9,109 nucleotides of DNA. It comes from an uncultured Paracoccus sp. GTDB lineage: Bacteria; Pseudomonadota; Alphaproteobacteria; Rhodobacterales; Rhodobacteraceae. How positions within the stretch are numbered: position 1 is the first letter of the stretch; each line of letters starts with the position of its first letter. Both the position numbers and the translations under genes were made by a program. This document shows, piece after piece, positions 1 to 6,778 of the stretch. The stretch lies in assembly GCA_937859005.1 (NCBI GenBank), contig CALLYR010000614.1, positions 1-9,109 on the forward strand, in the 5' to 3' direction. The notes beneath the pieces are model-generated. The model ran no database searches. It was not told the DNA's origin and was given only the letters and a program-made list of their open reading frames with translations.

Positions 1-327
1 CAGCGGTCGAACTTCCTGGGCGAGATCGAGCAAACCGCGCAGCGGATGACGCATGGAATCGAAGGCGTCGCCAGTGCCCTGTCCTCGGCCATGGCGGGTT
101 TTCGCAGCGTGGCCGGACAGACGGAATCCATCGTGCGCGAATTCACCGCCACCGCCGACCAGATCCGCAGCCTGATGGGCAGCGCGGGAACGCCGCCGGC
201 CAAACCGCAACCGCGCGACGATTTCCGCCGTCCCCGCAAATCGGCAGTCGTCGATCTGCGCGACGACACCGAAAGCCGCGCGACTGGCGAAGACCCACAG
301 GACGAGGCGCGTGTCCACCGCCTCTGA
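1..327 (+). CDS. C-terminal end of an unrecognised protein (5' end outside the window)
   Basis: The frame is open from the first base to the TGA at 325-327 and gives 108 residues, so the gene starts left of the window. An internal ATG at 46 exists, but the 15 codons before it read through in the same frame, so it need not be the start. Roughly the first 60 visible residues are Ala/Ser/Gln-rich with spaced hydrophobics and no proline, which suggests one or two amphipathic helices or a coiled coil. The rest is Pro/Arg/Asp-rich and probably disordered. I see no membrane segment and no catalytic motif. The stop lies 56 bp before the yihY-type start on the same strand, so co-transcription is possible. 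I do not recognise the family; any functional name would be a guess. Confidence 0.7.
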   Translation, partial: QRSNFLGEIEQTAQRMTHGIEGVASALSSAMAGFRSVAGQTESIVREFTATADQIRSLMGSAGTPPAKPQPRDDFRRPRKSAVVDLRDDTESRATGEDPQDEARVHRL

Positions 328-383
328 CACCATAGGCCGGGGGCCGGAAAGGCGTCAGCCCGGTTCGTTCAGACGAGGCAGTG

Positions 384-1469
384 ATGAGTTCCAGACAGCC
401 CGATGTCTATGATGCCCTGTTCGGCGAATTGCCGCCCGGCTGGCGCGAACGGAAAGGCCTGCCGTCCACGCCCGGCAAAGGGCCGATGCAACGGTCGGCC
501 GGCAAGGGAAAGGGAAAGTCCCGGGGAAAGACAGACGACACGGACGCGAATCTGCCGCCGCCGCCGCTGATCCCCGGCGCGCCCAATTCGCCGTGGGAAC
601 TGAGCCGCGCAAGCTGGATCAAGATCGCCAAACGGGTCTGGACCGAATTCTCGCACGACCGCGTGACCTCGGTTGCGGGCGGGGTCACCTTCTTCGGGCT
701 GCTGGCCCTGTTTCCCGCAATCACGGCGCTGGTGTCGATCTATGGCCTGATTGCCGACCGCAGCACCATGATGCAGGATCTGTCCTCGCTGACCACGATC
801 CTGCCGGGCAGCGCAGTGGACCTGATCGCCCAGCAGACCCAGTCCATCGTGTCCGCCCCTGCGACCGCCCTGTCGCTGGCCGGGGTGTTCAGCATCCTGC
901 TGGCGCTCTGGTCCGCGAACGGAGGCATGAAGGCACTGATCGAAGCCCTGAACGTTGCCTGGTTCGAGAGGGAGAAGCGCGGCTTCATCAAGCTGAACCT
1001 GATCTCGCTGACGCTGACCTTGGGGGCCATCCTGACGGTGATCCTGCTGATCGGGATCATCGCGGTCGTCCCGGCGGTCCTGACGCTCGTGGTGGCGGGA
1101 CCGCTGGTCGAAAATCTGGTTTCGATCCTGCGCTGGCCGCTGATGATGGGCGTGCTGCTGCTGGGGCTGGCGGTGATCTATCGCTGGGGACCCAACAAGG
1201 AGGACGCCCATTGGCAGTGGATCACCCCCGGAGCAGTGCTGGCGACAGTGGGGCTGATCGTCGCCTCGATGCTGTTTTCCTGGTATGCGGCGAATTTCGC
1301 CAATTACAACAAGACCTATGGTTCGCTGGGGGCGGCGGTCGTTCTGATGATCTGGTTGTGGATCGGTGCCATCGTGGTGATGACCGGGGCCGAACTCAAC
1401 TCCGAGGTCGAGCGCCAGATCAAGATAGAAAACGGCGTGACGCCCAAGGACGACAGCAAGCAGAAATGA
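384..1469 (+). CDS. YihY/BrkB-family integral inner-membrane protein
   Basis: 361 residues. Residues 1-75 form a hydrophilic, Pro/Lys/Gly-rich cytoplasmic extension with a basic run near residues 40-49. The core follows: a helix with VTSVAGGVTFFGLLALFPA (about 94-112), which matches the conserved opening of the YihY/BrkB family. Hydrophobic segments then lie at about 101-123, 162-178, 208-237, 251-268, 281-303 and 313-336. The family's late motifs are visible as WITPGAVLATVG (279-290) and the NYNKTYGSLGAAVVLMIWLW block (307-326), followed by the GAELN signature (335-339). Family members are six-helix inner-membrane proteins. The old 'ribonuclease BN' label is a misassignment, and substrate and role are unsettled. 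An in-frame GTG at 381 directly precedes ATG 384. The GAGG at 375-378 is 5 nt from the ATG but only 2 nt from the GTG, so ATG 384 is preferred. A terminator follows the stop immediately. Confidence 0.93.
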   Translation: MSSRQPDVYDALFGELPPGWRERKGLPSTPGKGPMQRSAGKGKGKSRGKTDDTDANLPPPPLIPGAPNSPWELSRASWIKIAKRVWTEFSHDRVTSVAGGVTFFGLLALFPAITALVSIYGLIADRSTMMQDLSSLTTILPGSAVDLIAQQTQSIVSAPATALSLAGVFSILLALWSANGGMKALIEALNVAWFEREKRGFIKLNLISLTLTLGAILTVILLIGIIAVVPAVLTLVVAGPLVENLVSILRWPLMMGVLLLGLAVIYRWGPNKEDAHWQWITPGAVLATVGLIVASMLFSWYAANFANYNKTYGSLGAAVVLMIWLWIGAIVVMTGAELNSEVERQIKIENGVTPKDDSKQK

Positions 1470-1470
1470 A

Positions 1471-1494
1471 AAAGGCCGCCTTCGGGCGGCCTTT
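1471..1494. terminator. Bidirectional intrinsic terminator between the yihY-type gene and tig
   Basis: AAAGGCCGCC (1471-1480), a TTCG tetraloop (1481-1484) and GGCGGCCTTT (1485-1494) form a perfect 10-bp stem. The hairpin starts 1 nt after the stop of the membrane-protein gene and lies 21 nt beyond the tig stop, which reads from the other strand. On the + strand the T run is only the TTT of the stem. On the - strand it is five Ts before a C, then ATTT. It therefore looks better suited to ending tig, but it is well placed for both convergent transcripts. Confidence 0.85.
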
Positions 1495-1515
1495 CCATGG
1501 ACGGGCGTTAACGGA

Positions 1516-2850
1516 TCAGACTTGATCCAGCGATTCCAGGGCCTTTTCCAGTTCCTCGCGCGTGACCGGCTTTTCGGTGACCTTGGCGCCGTTCACGATG
1601 TGATCGACCACCTTGTCCTCGAAGATGGGGGCGCGCAGCTGCTGGCGGGCGGCCTCGTTCTGCTGGATGAACTCGAAGAAGGCGCGTTCCTGGCCGGGGA
1701 AGTTGCGGGCCTGGGTCATCACGGCCTGCGTCATCTCCTGGTCGCTGACGGTGATCTCGTTCTTCTGGCCGACCTCGGCCAGCAGCAGACCCAGGCGCAC
1801 CCGGCGTTCGGCCAGCTTGCGGCGCTCCTCGGTCGGCTCGATGGAGCCGTGGTTGTGGCCGTGCTCTTCGGGGTGTTCCTCGTGCCACAGTTGGTGGGCG
1901 ATCTGGTTCGCCTCGGCCTCGACCAGTGAATCCGGCAGATCGAAGGACACCAGTTCGTCCAGACGGTCCAGCAGCGCGCGTTTCAGCAGCGCGCGGCTGG
2001 CGCCGGCGTATTCCGCCTCCAGCCGCTGCGAGATCTGGCCCTTCAGCGCGTCGAGATCGTCGGCGCCGAAACGCTTGGCCAGTTCGTCGTCGATTTCCGC
2101 CGCCTTGGGCGACTTGACCGACTTGACGGTGGTTTCAAACACCGCGTCCTTGCCCTTCAGATGGGGCGCGCCGTAATCGTCGGGGAAGCGGACATTGACC
2201 TTGACCTCGTCGCCCGCCTTGGCGCCGACAAGCTGCTCCTCGAAGCCGGGGATGAAGGAACCCGAGCCCAGCACCAGCGGGTAATCCTCGGCAGCGCCCC
2301 CTTCGAACGCCTCGCCATCGACGAAGCCCTTGAAGTCGATCACGACCTGATCGCCGTTCTCGGAGGCCGCGCCTTCGGCCCGGTCCTCGAAGCTCTGGGC
2401 GTTCTTCGCCAGGCTTTCCAGCGCCTCGGTCACCGCCGAATCCTCGGCCTTGACGACCAGGCGCTCCAGTTCGACGCCCGACAGGTCGGTTTCGGGGATT
2501 TCTGGCAGCAGTTCATAGGAAACGCTGACGACCACGTCGTCGCCTTCCTTCCACTCGGTGCCGTTCTCCATCTCGATCCTGGGCTGCATGGCGGGGCGGG
2601 CCTTCGTCTCCTCCATGTGGCCGCGCAGGGCGTCGTCGATCGACTTCTGCATGGCATCGCCCATGACGCGCTGGCCATAGGTCTTCTTCAGCAGCGCCAT
2701 CGGCACCTTGCCCTTGCGGAAGCCCTTCATCTCGATGTTCGGCTGGGCTTCGGCCAGCTGGCGGTCCACCTCGGCGGCCAGATCGGCGGCGGGCAGCGTG
2801 AAGCGGTAGCCGCGCTTGAGACCTTCGTTCAGGGTTTCCGTGACCTGCAT
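1516..2850 (-). CDS. tig: Trigger factor, ribosome-associated chaperone and peptidyl-prolyl isomerase
   Basis: 444 residues, close to the usual trigger factor length. Trigger factor docks at the ribosomal tunnel exit and shields nascent chains in the cytoplasm. Three parts are visible: the N-terminal ribosome-binding domain (about 1-115) with signature GFRKGKVP at 43-50; the FKBP-type PPIase domain (about 155-245) with IDFKGFVDGEAFEGG at 171-185 and GSGSFIPGFEEQLVGAKAGDE at 195-215; and the long helical C-terminal chaperone domain from about 250. Start: the frame is open upstream to 3015, but that part runs through the tRNA gene, so ATG 2850 is the start. The family N-terminus MQVTETLNEG and an AAGGA ribosome site about 6 nt upstream support this. 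A His-rich stretch (322-335) sits in the C-terminal domain. The start lies only 22 nt after the tRNA-Leu 3' end. Confidence 0.97.
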   Translation of the reverse strand: MQVTETLNEGLKRGYRFTLPAADLAAEVDRQLAEAQPNIEMKGFRKGKVPMALLKKTYGQRVMGDAMQKSIDDALRGHMEETKARPAMQPRIEMENGTEWKEGDDVVVSVSYELLPEIPETDLSGVELERLVVKAEDSAVTEALESLAKNAQSFEDRAEGAASENGDQVVIDFKGFVDGEAFEGGAAEDYPLVLGSGSFIPGFEEQLVGAKAGDEVKVNVRFPDDYGAPHLKGKDAVFETTVKSVKSPKAAEIDDELAKRFGADDLDALKGQISQRLEAEYAGASRALLKRALLDRLDELVSFDLPDSLVEAEANQIAHQLWHEEHPEEHGHNHGSIEPTEERRKLAERRVRLGLLLAEVGQKNEITVSDQEMTQAVMTQARNFPGQERAFFEFIQQNEAARQQLRAPIFEDKVVDHIVNGAKVTEKPVTREELEKALESLDQV

Positions 2851-2872
2851 ATCCGTTCCTTCGTTTCCATTC

Positions 2873-2957
2873 TGGTGCGGGTGGAGGGACTTGAACCCCC
2901 ACGCCTTGCGGCGCCAGAACCTAAATCTGGTGCGTCTGCCAGTTTCGCCACACCCGC
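2873..2957 (-). tRNA. tRNA-Leu, anticodon UAG (reads CUN codons)
   Basis: The - strand folds as an 85-nt class II tRNA. The acceptor GCGGGTG (from 2957) pairs with CACCCGC, followed by discriminator A and an encoded CCA (2873-2875). The anticodon stem CCAGA/TCTGG encloses loop TTTAGGT, giving anticodon TAG. The long variable arm CGCCGCAAGGCG is typical of tRNA-Leu. The T arm GGGGGTTCAAGTCCCTC carries the usual TTCAA. The gene lies between nnr (85 bp upstream) and tig (22 bp downstream), all on the same strand. Confidence 0.97.
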
Positions 2958-3042
2958 AATGCCTCAGCCGGGCAGGCCGCGCGGGCCCGCCAGCAAATCC
3001 GCGCCCTTCTAGCAAAGCCCGTGCCCGCGTGCGAGGGGGAAT

Positions 3043-4665
3043 CTACAGCCCCAGATCGCGGAAGACGCCGGGCAACTGGTCTGGCAGGTCGTCGGCGATC
3101 AGGCCGGGGCCGAAGCGGCGGGCGGCGGCGGCATGCAGCCATGCGGCAACAGCGGCGGACCGGCCGATGCCGCTGCGCGTCGCAAGCCCTGCGATCATGC
3201 CGGCCAGAACGTCCCCGGCCCCTGCCGTCGCAAGCCAGGGGGCGGCGGTGTCACCTACGGCGGCGTTCAGATACAGCCCCCCTCGGTCGCAATCCTTGGC
3301 AGGCCAGCCGATCACCGTGTCGGGGCCTTTCAGCAGGACGGCGCAGCCGGCGCGGGCCACCGCATCCCGGACCGCATCGGCGCGGGAATACGCAGGCCCG
3401 GTCGGGGCGGGCTCGACCAACCGCTGCGCGATGTCGGGAAAGACGCGGCTAAACTCGCCGCCATGCGGGGTCAGCAGGCAGCCATCGTGCAGCATCCCCA
3501 GCAGTTCCGCGGGATCGCCGGCAAATGCCGTCAGGGCGTCGGCGTCCAGCACGCAACGGCGCCCCGCCGCCAGCGCCACCGGCACCAGATCTCGGGCGCG
3601 CTGCCGCCCCAGTCCGGGCCCGATGCAGAGCGACCTGATCCGCCGATCCTCCAGCAGCGTCCGCAGGTCGTCGGGCGTATCCACGACCCGGCGGATCACC
3701 GCGTCGGGCAGCCGCCCGGCATCCAGCAGCGCCGCCAATGGCAGCGCCAGCGTCTCCAGCCCCGCCCCCGTCCGCAGCGCCGCCCGCGCCGCCAGCCGCG
3801 CCGCGCCCGCCTGCCCCGGCCCGCCGCCCACCACCAGGCAGTGGCCGTAGTCGTATTTGTGGGCGTTCGCCTCGAACATGTCGGGATTGCCCTTGTCCCA
3901 CCACCCGCGATCCGGCGTCGTCAGGTCCAGTCGTCCGGTCAGCGGGTCGCGCTCGCCCGCCAGCCCGATATCGGCGACCCGGACCTTGCCGCACCATTCC
4001 GGCCCCTGCGCCAGCAGATGCCCGCGCTTCATCCGGTGAAACGTCACCGTCAGATCCTGATGCGAGGGCAGCACATTGTCCTCCTCGCCCAGCACCCGTC
4101 CCGAATCGAGGCACAGACCGGACGGCGCGTCGATGGCGATCCGAAAGGCCGTGTCCTCGGGGATCTGGTTGTCCAGATACCACAATGCATCCAGCAGCGG
4201 GTCTGGCAGCGGCCGCGTCAGGCCGGTTCCGAACAGCGCATCGACGATAACGCGATAGCCGGGCTTCAGGTCCGGCCCCTGGAGCGGCTCATGCGGGTCG
4301 AAGCGCTGGTCCTGCGGCATTGGCCGGATGCCTCCGCCCGCCGCGGCAAAGCGGTCGTGCATCAGCCGCGCATCCGGCGGCAGCCGGGCTTCGCTGCCAT
4401 GGAACCACACGGTCACCTGCCAGCCGCGCGCCAGCAACAGCCGCGCCACGACGAAGCCGTCGCCGCCGTTGTTGCCCGGCCCGCACAGCACCAGCGCGTG
4501 ATGGCGGCCGAGGCCGAGCGCGGGATATTCGGCCAGCATGGCGCCGACGACGCCCGCCCCCGCGCGCTCCATCAATCCCGCGCCGGTCGCCCTGCCCTCG
4601 GCAATGGCGCGGGATTCGATCTCGCGCATCTGGGCGGCGGTCAGCAGCGGGGCGGAGCGTTTCAT
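3043..4665 (-). CDS. nnr: Bifunctional NAD(P)H-hydrate epimerase / ADP-dependent NAD(P)H-hydrate dehydratase
   Basis: 540 residues, the usual size of the bacterial fusion. The enzyme repairs damaged NADHX/NADPHX: the N-terminal epimerase interconverts the R and S forms, and the C-terminal kinase-like dehydratase restores NAD(P)H from the S form using ADP. N-terminal YjeF_N domain (about 1-230): CGPGNNGGDGFVVARLL at 61-77, DALFGTGLTRPL at 142-153 and IDAPSGL at 178-184. C-terminal domain (about 265-540): YDYGHCLVVGGGPGQAGAAR at 271-290, CIGPGLG at 347-353, LDADALTAF at 373-381, LTPHGGEFSRVFPD at 398-411, LLKGPDTVI at 444-452, and ATAGAGDVLAG at 479-489 with the expected catalytic Asp485. ATG 4665 has a strong GGAGG 7 nt upstream and gives the expected MKRSAPLLTAAQMREIE start; an in-frame start at 4695 lacks such support. 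The gene diverges from glnB. Confidence 0.96.
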   Translation of the reverse strand: MKRSAPLLTAAQMREIESRAIAEGRATGAGLMERAGAGVVGAMLAEYPALGLGRHHALVLCGPGNNGGDGFVVARLLLARGWQVTVWFHGSEARLPPDARLMHDRFAAAGGGIRPMPQDQRFDPHEPLQGPDLKPGYRVIVDALFGTGLTRPLPDPLLDALWYLDNQIPEDTAFRIAIDAPSGLCLDSGRVLGEEDNVLPSHQDLTVTFHRMKRGHLLAQGPEWCGKVRVADIGLAGERDPLTGRLDLTTPDRGWWDKGNPDMFEANAHKYDYGHCLVVGGGPGQAGAARLAARAALRTGAGLETLALPLAALLDAGRLPDAVIRRVVDTPDDLRTLLEDRRIRSLCIGPGLGRQRARDLVPVALAAGRRCVLDADALTAFAGDPAELLGMLHDGCLLTPHGGEFSRVFPDIAQRLVEPAPTGPAYSRADAVRDAVARAGCAVLLKGPDTVIGWPAKDCDRGGLYLNAAVGDTAAPWLATAGAGDVLAGMIAGLATRSGIGRSAAVAAWLHAAAARRFGPGLIADDLPDQLPGVFRDLGL

Positions 4666-4817
4666 CCATGTCCCTCCTTTGGGCAGTCTGCACATATTTC
4701 AGGCAATCTCGCGGAAGGCAGTGCCTTGCGCCTTACGGCATCCGCCCCCGGCATTTACCCCGCCCATCAAACCCGCCACCACCGTCCCAAGGCAAGCCGG
4801 ACAGGAGGCGCAGGACG
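4666..4817. promoter_or_regulatory. Divergent nnr/glnB control region
   Basis: This 152-bp gap must hold the promoters for nnr (leftward) and glnBA (rightward). I see no convincing -35/-10 pair by eye. A TTGCGC at 4726-4731 has only a poor partner, CATTTA (4752-4757), at 20-nt spacing. The region contains the NtrC-like element at 4689-4705, the nnr ribosome site near 4673-4677 and the glnB ribosome site at 4803-4808. Confidence 0.6.
4689..4705. promoter_or_regulatory. Possible NtrC-binding site upstream of glnBA
   Basis: TGCACATATTTCAGGCA is 17 bp long, the length of the NtrC consensus (TGCAC, AT-rich centre, GTGCA). The left half matches fully. The right half has AGGCA where GTGCA is expected, so the symmetry is imperfect. 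It ends 112 bp before the glnB ATG, a distance compatible with the far-upstream NtrC sites known at Rhodobacter capsulatus glnB, where NtrC works with the housekeeping sigma factor. This is a single imperfect hit, read by eye. Confidence 0.35.
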
Positions 4818-5156
4818 ATGAAGAAGGTCGAGGCGATCATCAAGCCGTTCAAGCTCGACGACGTGAAGGAGGCGCTGCAGGACGCCGGCGTCCAGGGCCT
4901 GTCGGTGATCGAGGTCAAGGGCTTCGGCCGCCAGAAGGGGCACACCGAACTTTACCGCGGCGCCGAATATGTCGTCGATTTCCTGCCCAAGGTGAAGATC
5001 GAGATGGTGCTGCCCGACGATCTGGTCGATGCCGCCATTGAGGCGATCGTCGCCGCCGCCCGCACCGACAAGATCGGCGACGGCAAGATCTTCGTGTCCC
5101 CCGTCGAACAGGCGATCCGCATCCGCACCGGCGAAACCGGCGACGACGCGCTCTGA
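4818..5156 (+). CDS. glnB: Nitrogen regulatory protein P-II (GlnB)
   Basis: 112 residues, exactly the classic PII length. PII is a small trimeric cytoplasmic sensor of 2-oxoglutarate, ATP/ADP and, through uridylylation by GlnD, glutamine. It steers NtrB/NtrC and the GlnE adenylyltransferase. Visible hallmarks: start MKKVEAIIKPFKLDDVKEAL; the T-loop at about 37-55 with Tyr46 and Tyr51, the latter being the uridylylation site; the B-loop TDKIGDGKIFV (83-93); and the C-terminal R101-IRTGE motif. ATG 4818 is chosen because AGGAGG at 4803-4808 lies 9 nt upstream and the N-terminus is canonical; the frame extends upstream without a plausible start. glnA follows after 39 bp with no terminator between, so the two almost certainly form an operon. 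That context favours the name GlnB over GlnK, which usually sits next to amtB. Confidence 0.97.
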   Translation: MKKVEAIIKPFKLDDVKEALQDAGVQGLSVIEVKGFGRQKGHTELYRGAEYVVDFLPKVKIEMVLPDDLVDAAIEAIVAAARTDKIGDGKIFVSPVEQAIRIRTGETGDDAL

Positions 5157-5195
5157 TCCTGCAAATCGGCCCATTTTTCCCAGGAAAGACCGAAA

Positions 5196-6602
5196 ATGAC
5201 TGTCAACGAAGTTCTGGAATTGATGAAGACCGAAGAGGTCGCCTATGTCGATGTCCGCTTCACCGATCCCAAGGGCAAGCTGCAGCATGTGACGCTTGTC
5301 GCCGATCTGGTGGACGAGGAGTGGTTCGAGGAAGGCTTCATGTTCGACGGCTCGTCCATCGCCGGATGGAAGTCGATCGACCAGTCCGACATGAAGCTGA
5401 TGCCCGATCCGGCGTCCGTCTATCTCGACCCGTTCTATGCCGAGAAGACGCTGTGCGTGCATTGCAACGTGGTGGAACCCGACACGGGCGAGCCCTATGA
5501 CCGCGACCCGCGCGGCACCGCCGTCAAGGCCGAGGCCTATCTGAAATCGACCGGCATCGGCGATGCCTTCTATTGCGGACCCGAGGCCGAGTTCTTCGTC
5601 TTCGACGACGTGCGCTATTCCGTGACGCCGCAGAAGGTCAGCTTCCAGCTGGACCTGGTGACGGCGGCCTGGAACACCGACACCGAATACGAGATGGGCA
5701 ACCAGGCGCATCGCGCGCCCCACAAGGGCGCCTATTTCCCGGTCAATCCCATTGACGACGGCCAGGACATCCGGGGCGAGATGCTGTCCACGCTGAAGCG
5801 CATGGGCATCAAGGTGGACAAGCACCACCACGAGGTCGCCACCGGCCAGCACGAGTTGGGCATGATCTTCGGCGGGCTGGTCGAACAGGCCGACAACATC
5901 CAGAAATACAAATATGTGGTCCACAACGTGGCCCATGCCTATGGCAAGTCCGCAACCTTCATGCCCAAGCCCATGAAAGGCGACAACGGGTCGGGCATGC
6001 ATGTCAACATGTCGATCTGGAAGAACGGCAAGCCGCTGTTCGCCGGCGACAAATACGCCGATCTTTCGCAGGAGGCGCTGTGGTTCATCGGCGGTATCCT
6101 CAAGCACGCCAAGGCGCTCAATGCGCTGACGAACCCCTCGACCAACAGCTACAAACGCCTGATTCCGGGGTTCGAGGCGCCGGTGCTGCGCGCCTATTCC
6201 GCGCGCAACCGCTCGGGCTGCGTCCGTATCCCGTGGACCGAATCGCCCAAGGCCAAGCGCGTCGAGGCGCGTTTCCCCGACCCCGCCGCCAACCCCTATC
6301 TGGCCTTTGCGGCGCTGCTGATGGCGGGGCTGGACGGCATCCGGGGCAAGATCGACCCCGGCCCGGCGTCGGACAAGGATCTCTATGACCTGCCGCCCGA
6401 GGAACTGGCCGAAATCCCGACCGTCTGCGGCAGCTTGCGCGAGGCGCTGGAGGAACTGGAAAAGGACATGGACTTCCTGCTGGCGGGCGACGTCTTCACC
6501 CGCGACCAGCTGCAAAGCTATATCCGGCTGAAGTGGGAGGAGGTCTATGCCTTTGAACACACGCCTCATCCGGTCGAATATGCGATGTATTACAGCTGCT
6601 GA
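5196..6602 (+). CDS. glnA: Glutamine synthetase, type I (GSI-beta)
   Basis: 468 residues, typical for the dodecameric bacterial enzyme. It makes glutamine from glutamate, ammonia and ATP, the entry point of nitrogen assimilation. Motifs in order: the beta-grasp segment FMFDGSSIAGW (48-58), with Asp51 and Ser54 in the usual place; GPEAEFFVFDD (128-138) with metal-ligand glutamates; HHEVATGQHELG (211-222); the ATP-site KPMKGDNGSGMHVNMS (258-273), including His269; NPSTNSYKRLIPGFEAPV (313-330); RNRSGCVRIP (338-347); and ARFPDPAANPYLA (358-370). Tyr397 in DLYDLPPEE is the adenylylation site, marking the GSI-beta class controlled by GlnE. The start has AGGAAAG at 5182-5188, 7 nt before the ATG. 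It is co-transcribed with glnB by inference. No strong terminator follows the stop. Confidence 0.99.
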   Translation: MTVNEVLELMKTEEVAYVDVRFTDPKGKLQHVTLVADLVDEEWFEEGFMFDGSSIAGWKSIDQSDMKLMPDPASVYLDPFYAEKTLCVHCNVVEPDTGEPYDRDPRGTAVKAEAYLKSTGIGDAFYCGPEAEFFVFDDVRYSVTPQKVSFQLDLVTAAWNTDTEYEMGNQAHRAPHKGAYFPVNPIDDGQDIRGEMLSTLKRMGIKVDKHHHEVATGQHELGMIFGGLVEQADNIQKYKYVVHNVAHAYGKSATFMPKPMKGDNGSGMHVNMSIWKNGKPLFAGDKYADLSQEALWFIGGILKHAKALNALTNPSTNSYKRLIPGFEAPVLRAYSARNRSGCVRIPWTESPKAKRVEARFPDPAANPYLAFAALLMAGLDGIRGKIDPGPASDKDLYDLPPEELAEIPTVCGSLREALEELEKDMDFLLAGDVFTRDQLQSYIRLKWEEVYAFEHTPHPVEYAMYYSC

Positions 6603-6619
6603 AGAGGTAGCGTGATCTG

Positions 6620-6628
6620 CATGCGAGG
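6620..6628 (+). repeat. Left copy of a 9-bp direct repeat (CATGCGAGG)
   Basis: CATGCGAGG lies 17 bp after the glnA stop and is repeated exactly at 7482-7490. The two copies bracket the AT-richer segment that holds the orphan gene. The repeat is short and chance identity is possible. Confidence 0.5.
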
Positions 6629-6651
6629 GGCGCCCCCACAGGGTACCCCTC
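6625..6651 (+). terminator. Weak hairpin after glnA, possible terminator
   Basis: GAGGGG (6625-6630) and CCCCTC (6646-6651) are inverted repeats around a 15-nt loop, starting 22 nt after the glnA stop. The loop contains further G/C runs that allow alternative pairings. No T run follows, so it may be a 3'-end-protecting stem or a factor-dependent site and not a standard terminator. Confidence 0.3.
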
Positions 6652-6696
6652 CCTTCCTGAATCCATGCGTAACGCGTTCTACAGAGAGTCGAATGA

Positions 6697-6720
6697 TCTT
6701 GACCCTTGCTCTCGTCAAGA
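6697..6720. repeat. Inverted repeat upstream of the orphan gene
   Basis: TCTTGAC (6697-6703) and GTCAAGA (6714-6720) are perfect 7-bp arms separated by 10 nt. The centre lies about 70 bp before ATG 6779. The left arm overlaps a TTGACC that resembles a -35 box, but no good -10 box follows at normal spacing. It could be an operator or a small RNA stem; the sequence alone does not decide. Confidence 0.4.
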
Positions 6721-6778
6721 GAAGAGGATCGGATAACGAACGTTCATTGATCGTAGACAAGCATGCCGGAGGCTGCGG

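Noticed and set aside
2979..2988. GCGGGCCCGC palindrome upstream of the tRNA as a possible nnr terminator
   Set aside because: It has no loop and no T run, and such GC palindromes are common in this base composition.
2851..3015. N-terminal extension of trigger factor to an upstream start at 3015
   Set aside because: The extension is the translated tRNA-Leu gene and its flank; ATG 2850 has the ribosome site and the family N-terminus.
4717..4729. Sigma-54 promoter (GGCAGTGCCTTGC)
   Set aside because: The GG and GC elements are separated by 9 nt where 10 are required; a one-base change in this spacing normally abolishes activity.
3133..4821. 562-codon open frame antisense to nnr
   Set aside because: It is a shadow of nnr: Arg/Gln/Pro-rich, without domain motifs, and it overlaps the nnr/glnB control region and the glnB start.
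4767..6569. 600-codon open frame antisense to glnB and glnA
   Set aside because: It lies fully opposite two certain genes and resembles no family. Long antisense frames are expected at this GC content and codon bias.
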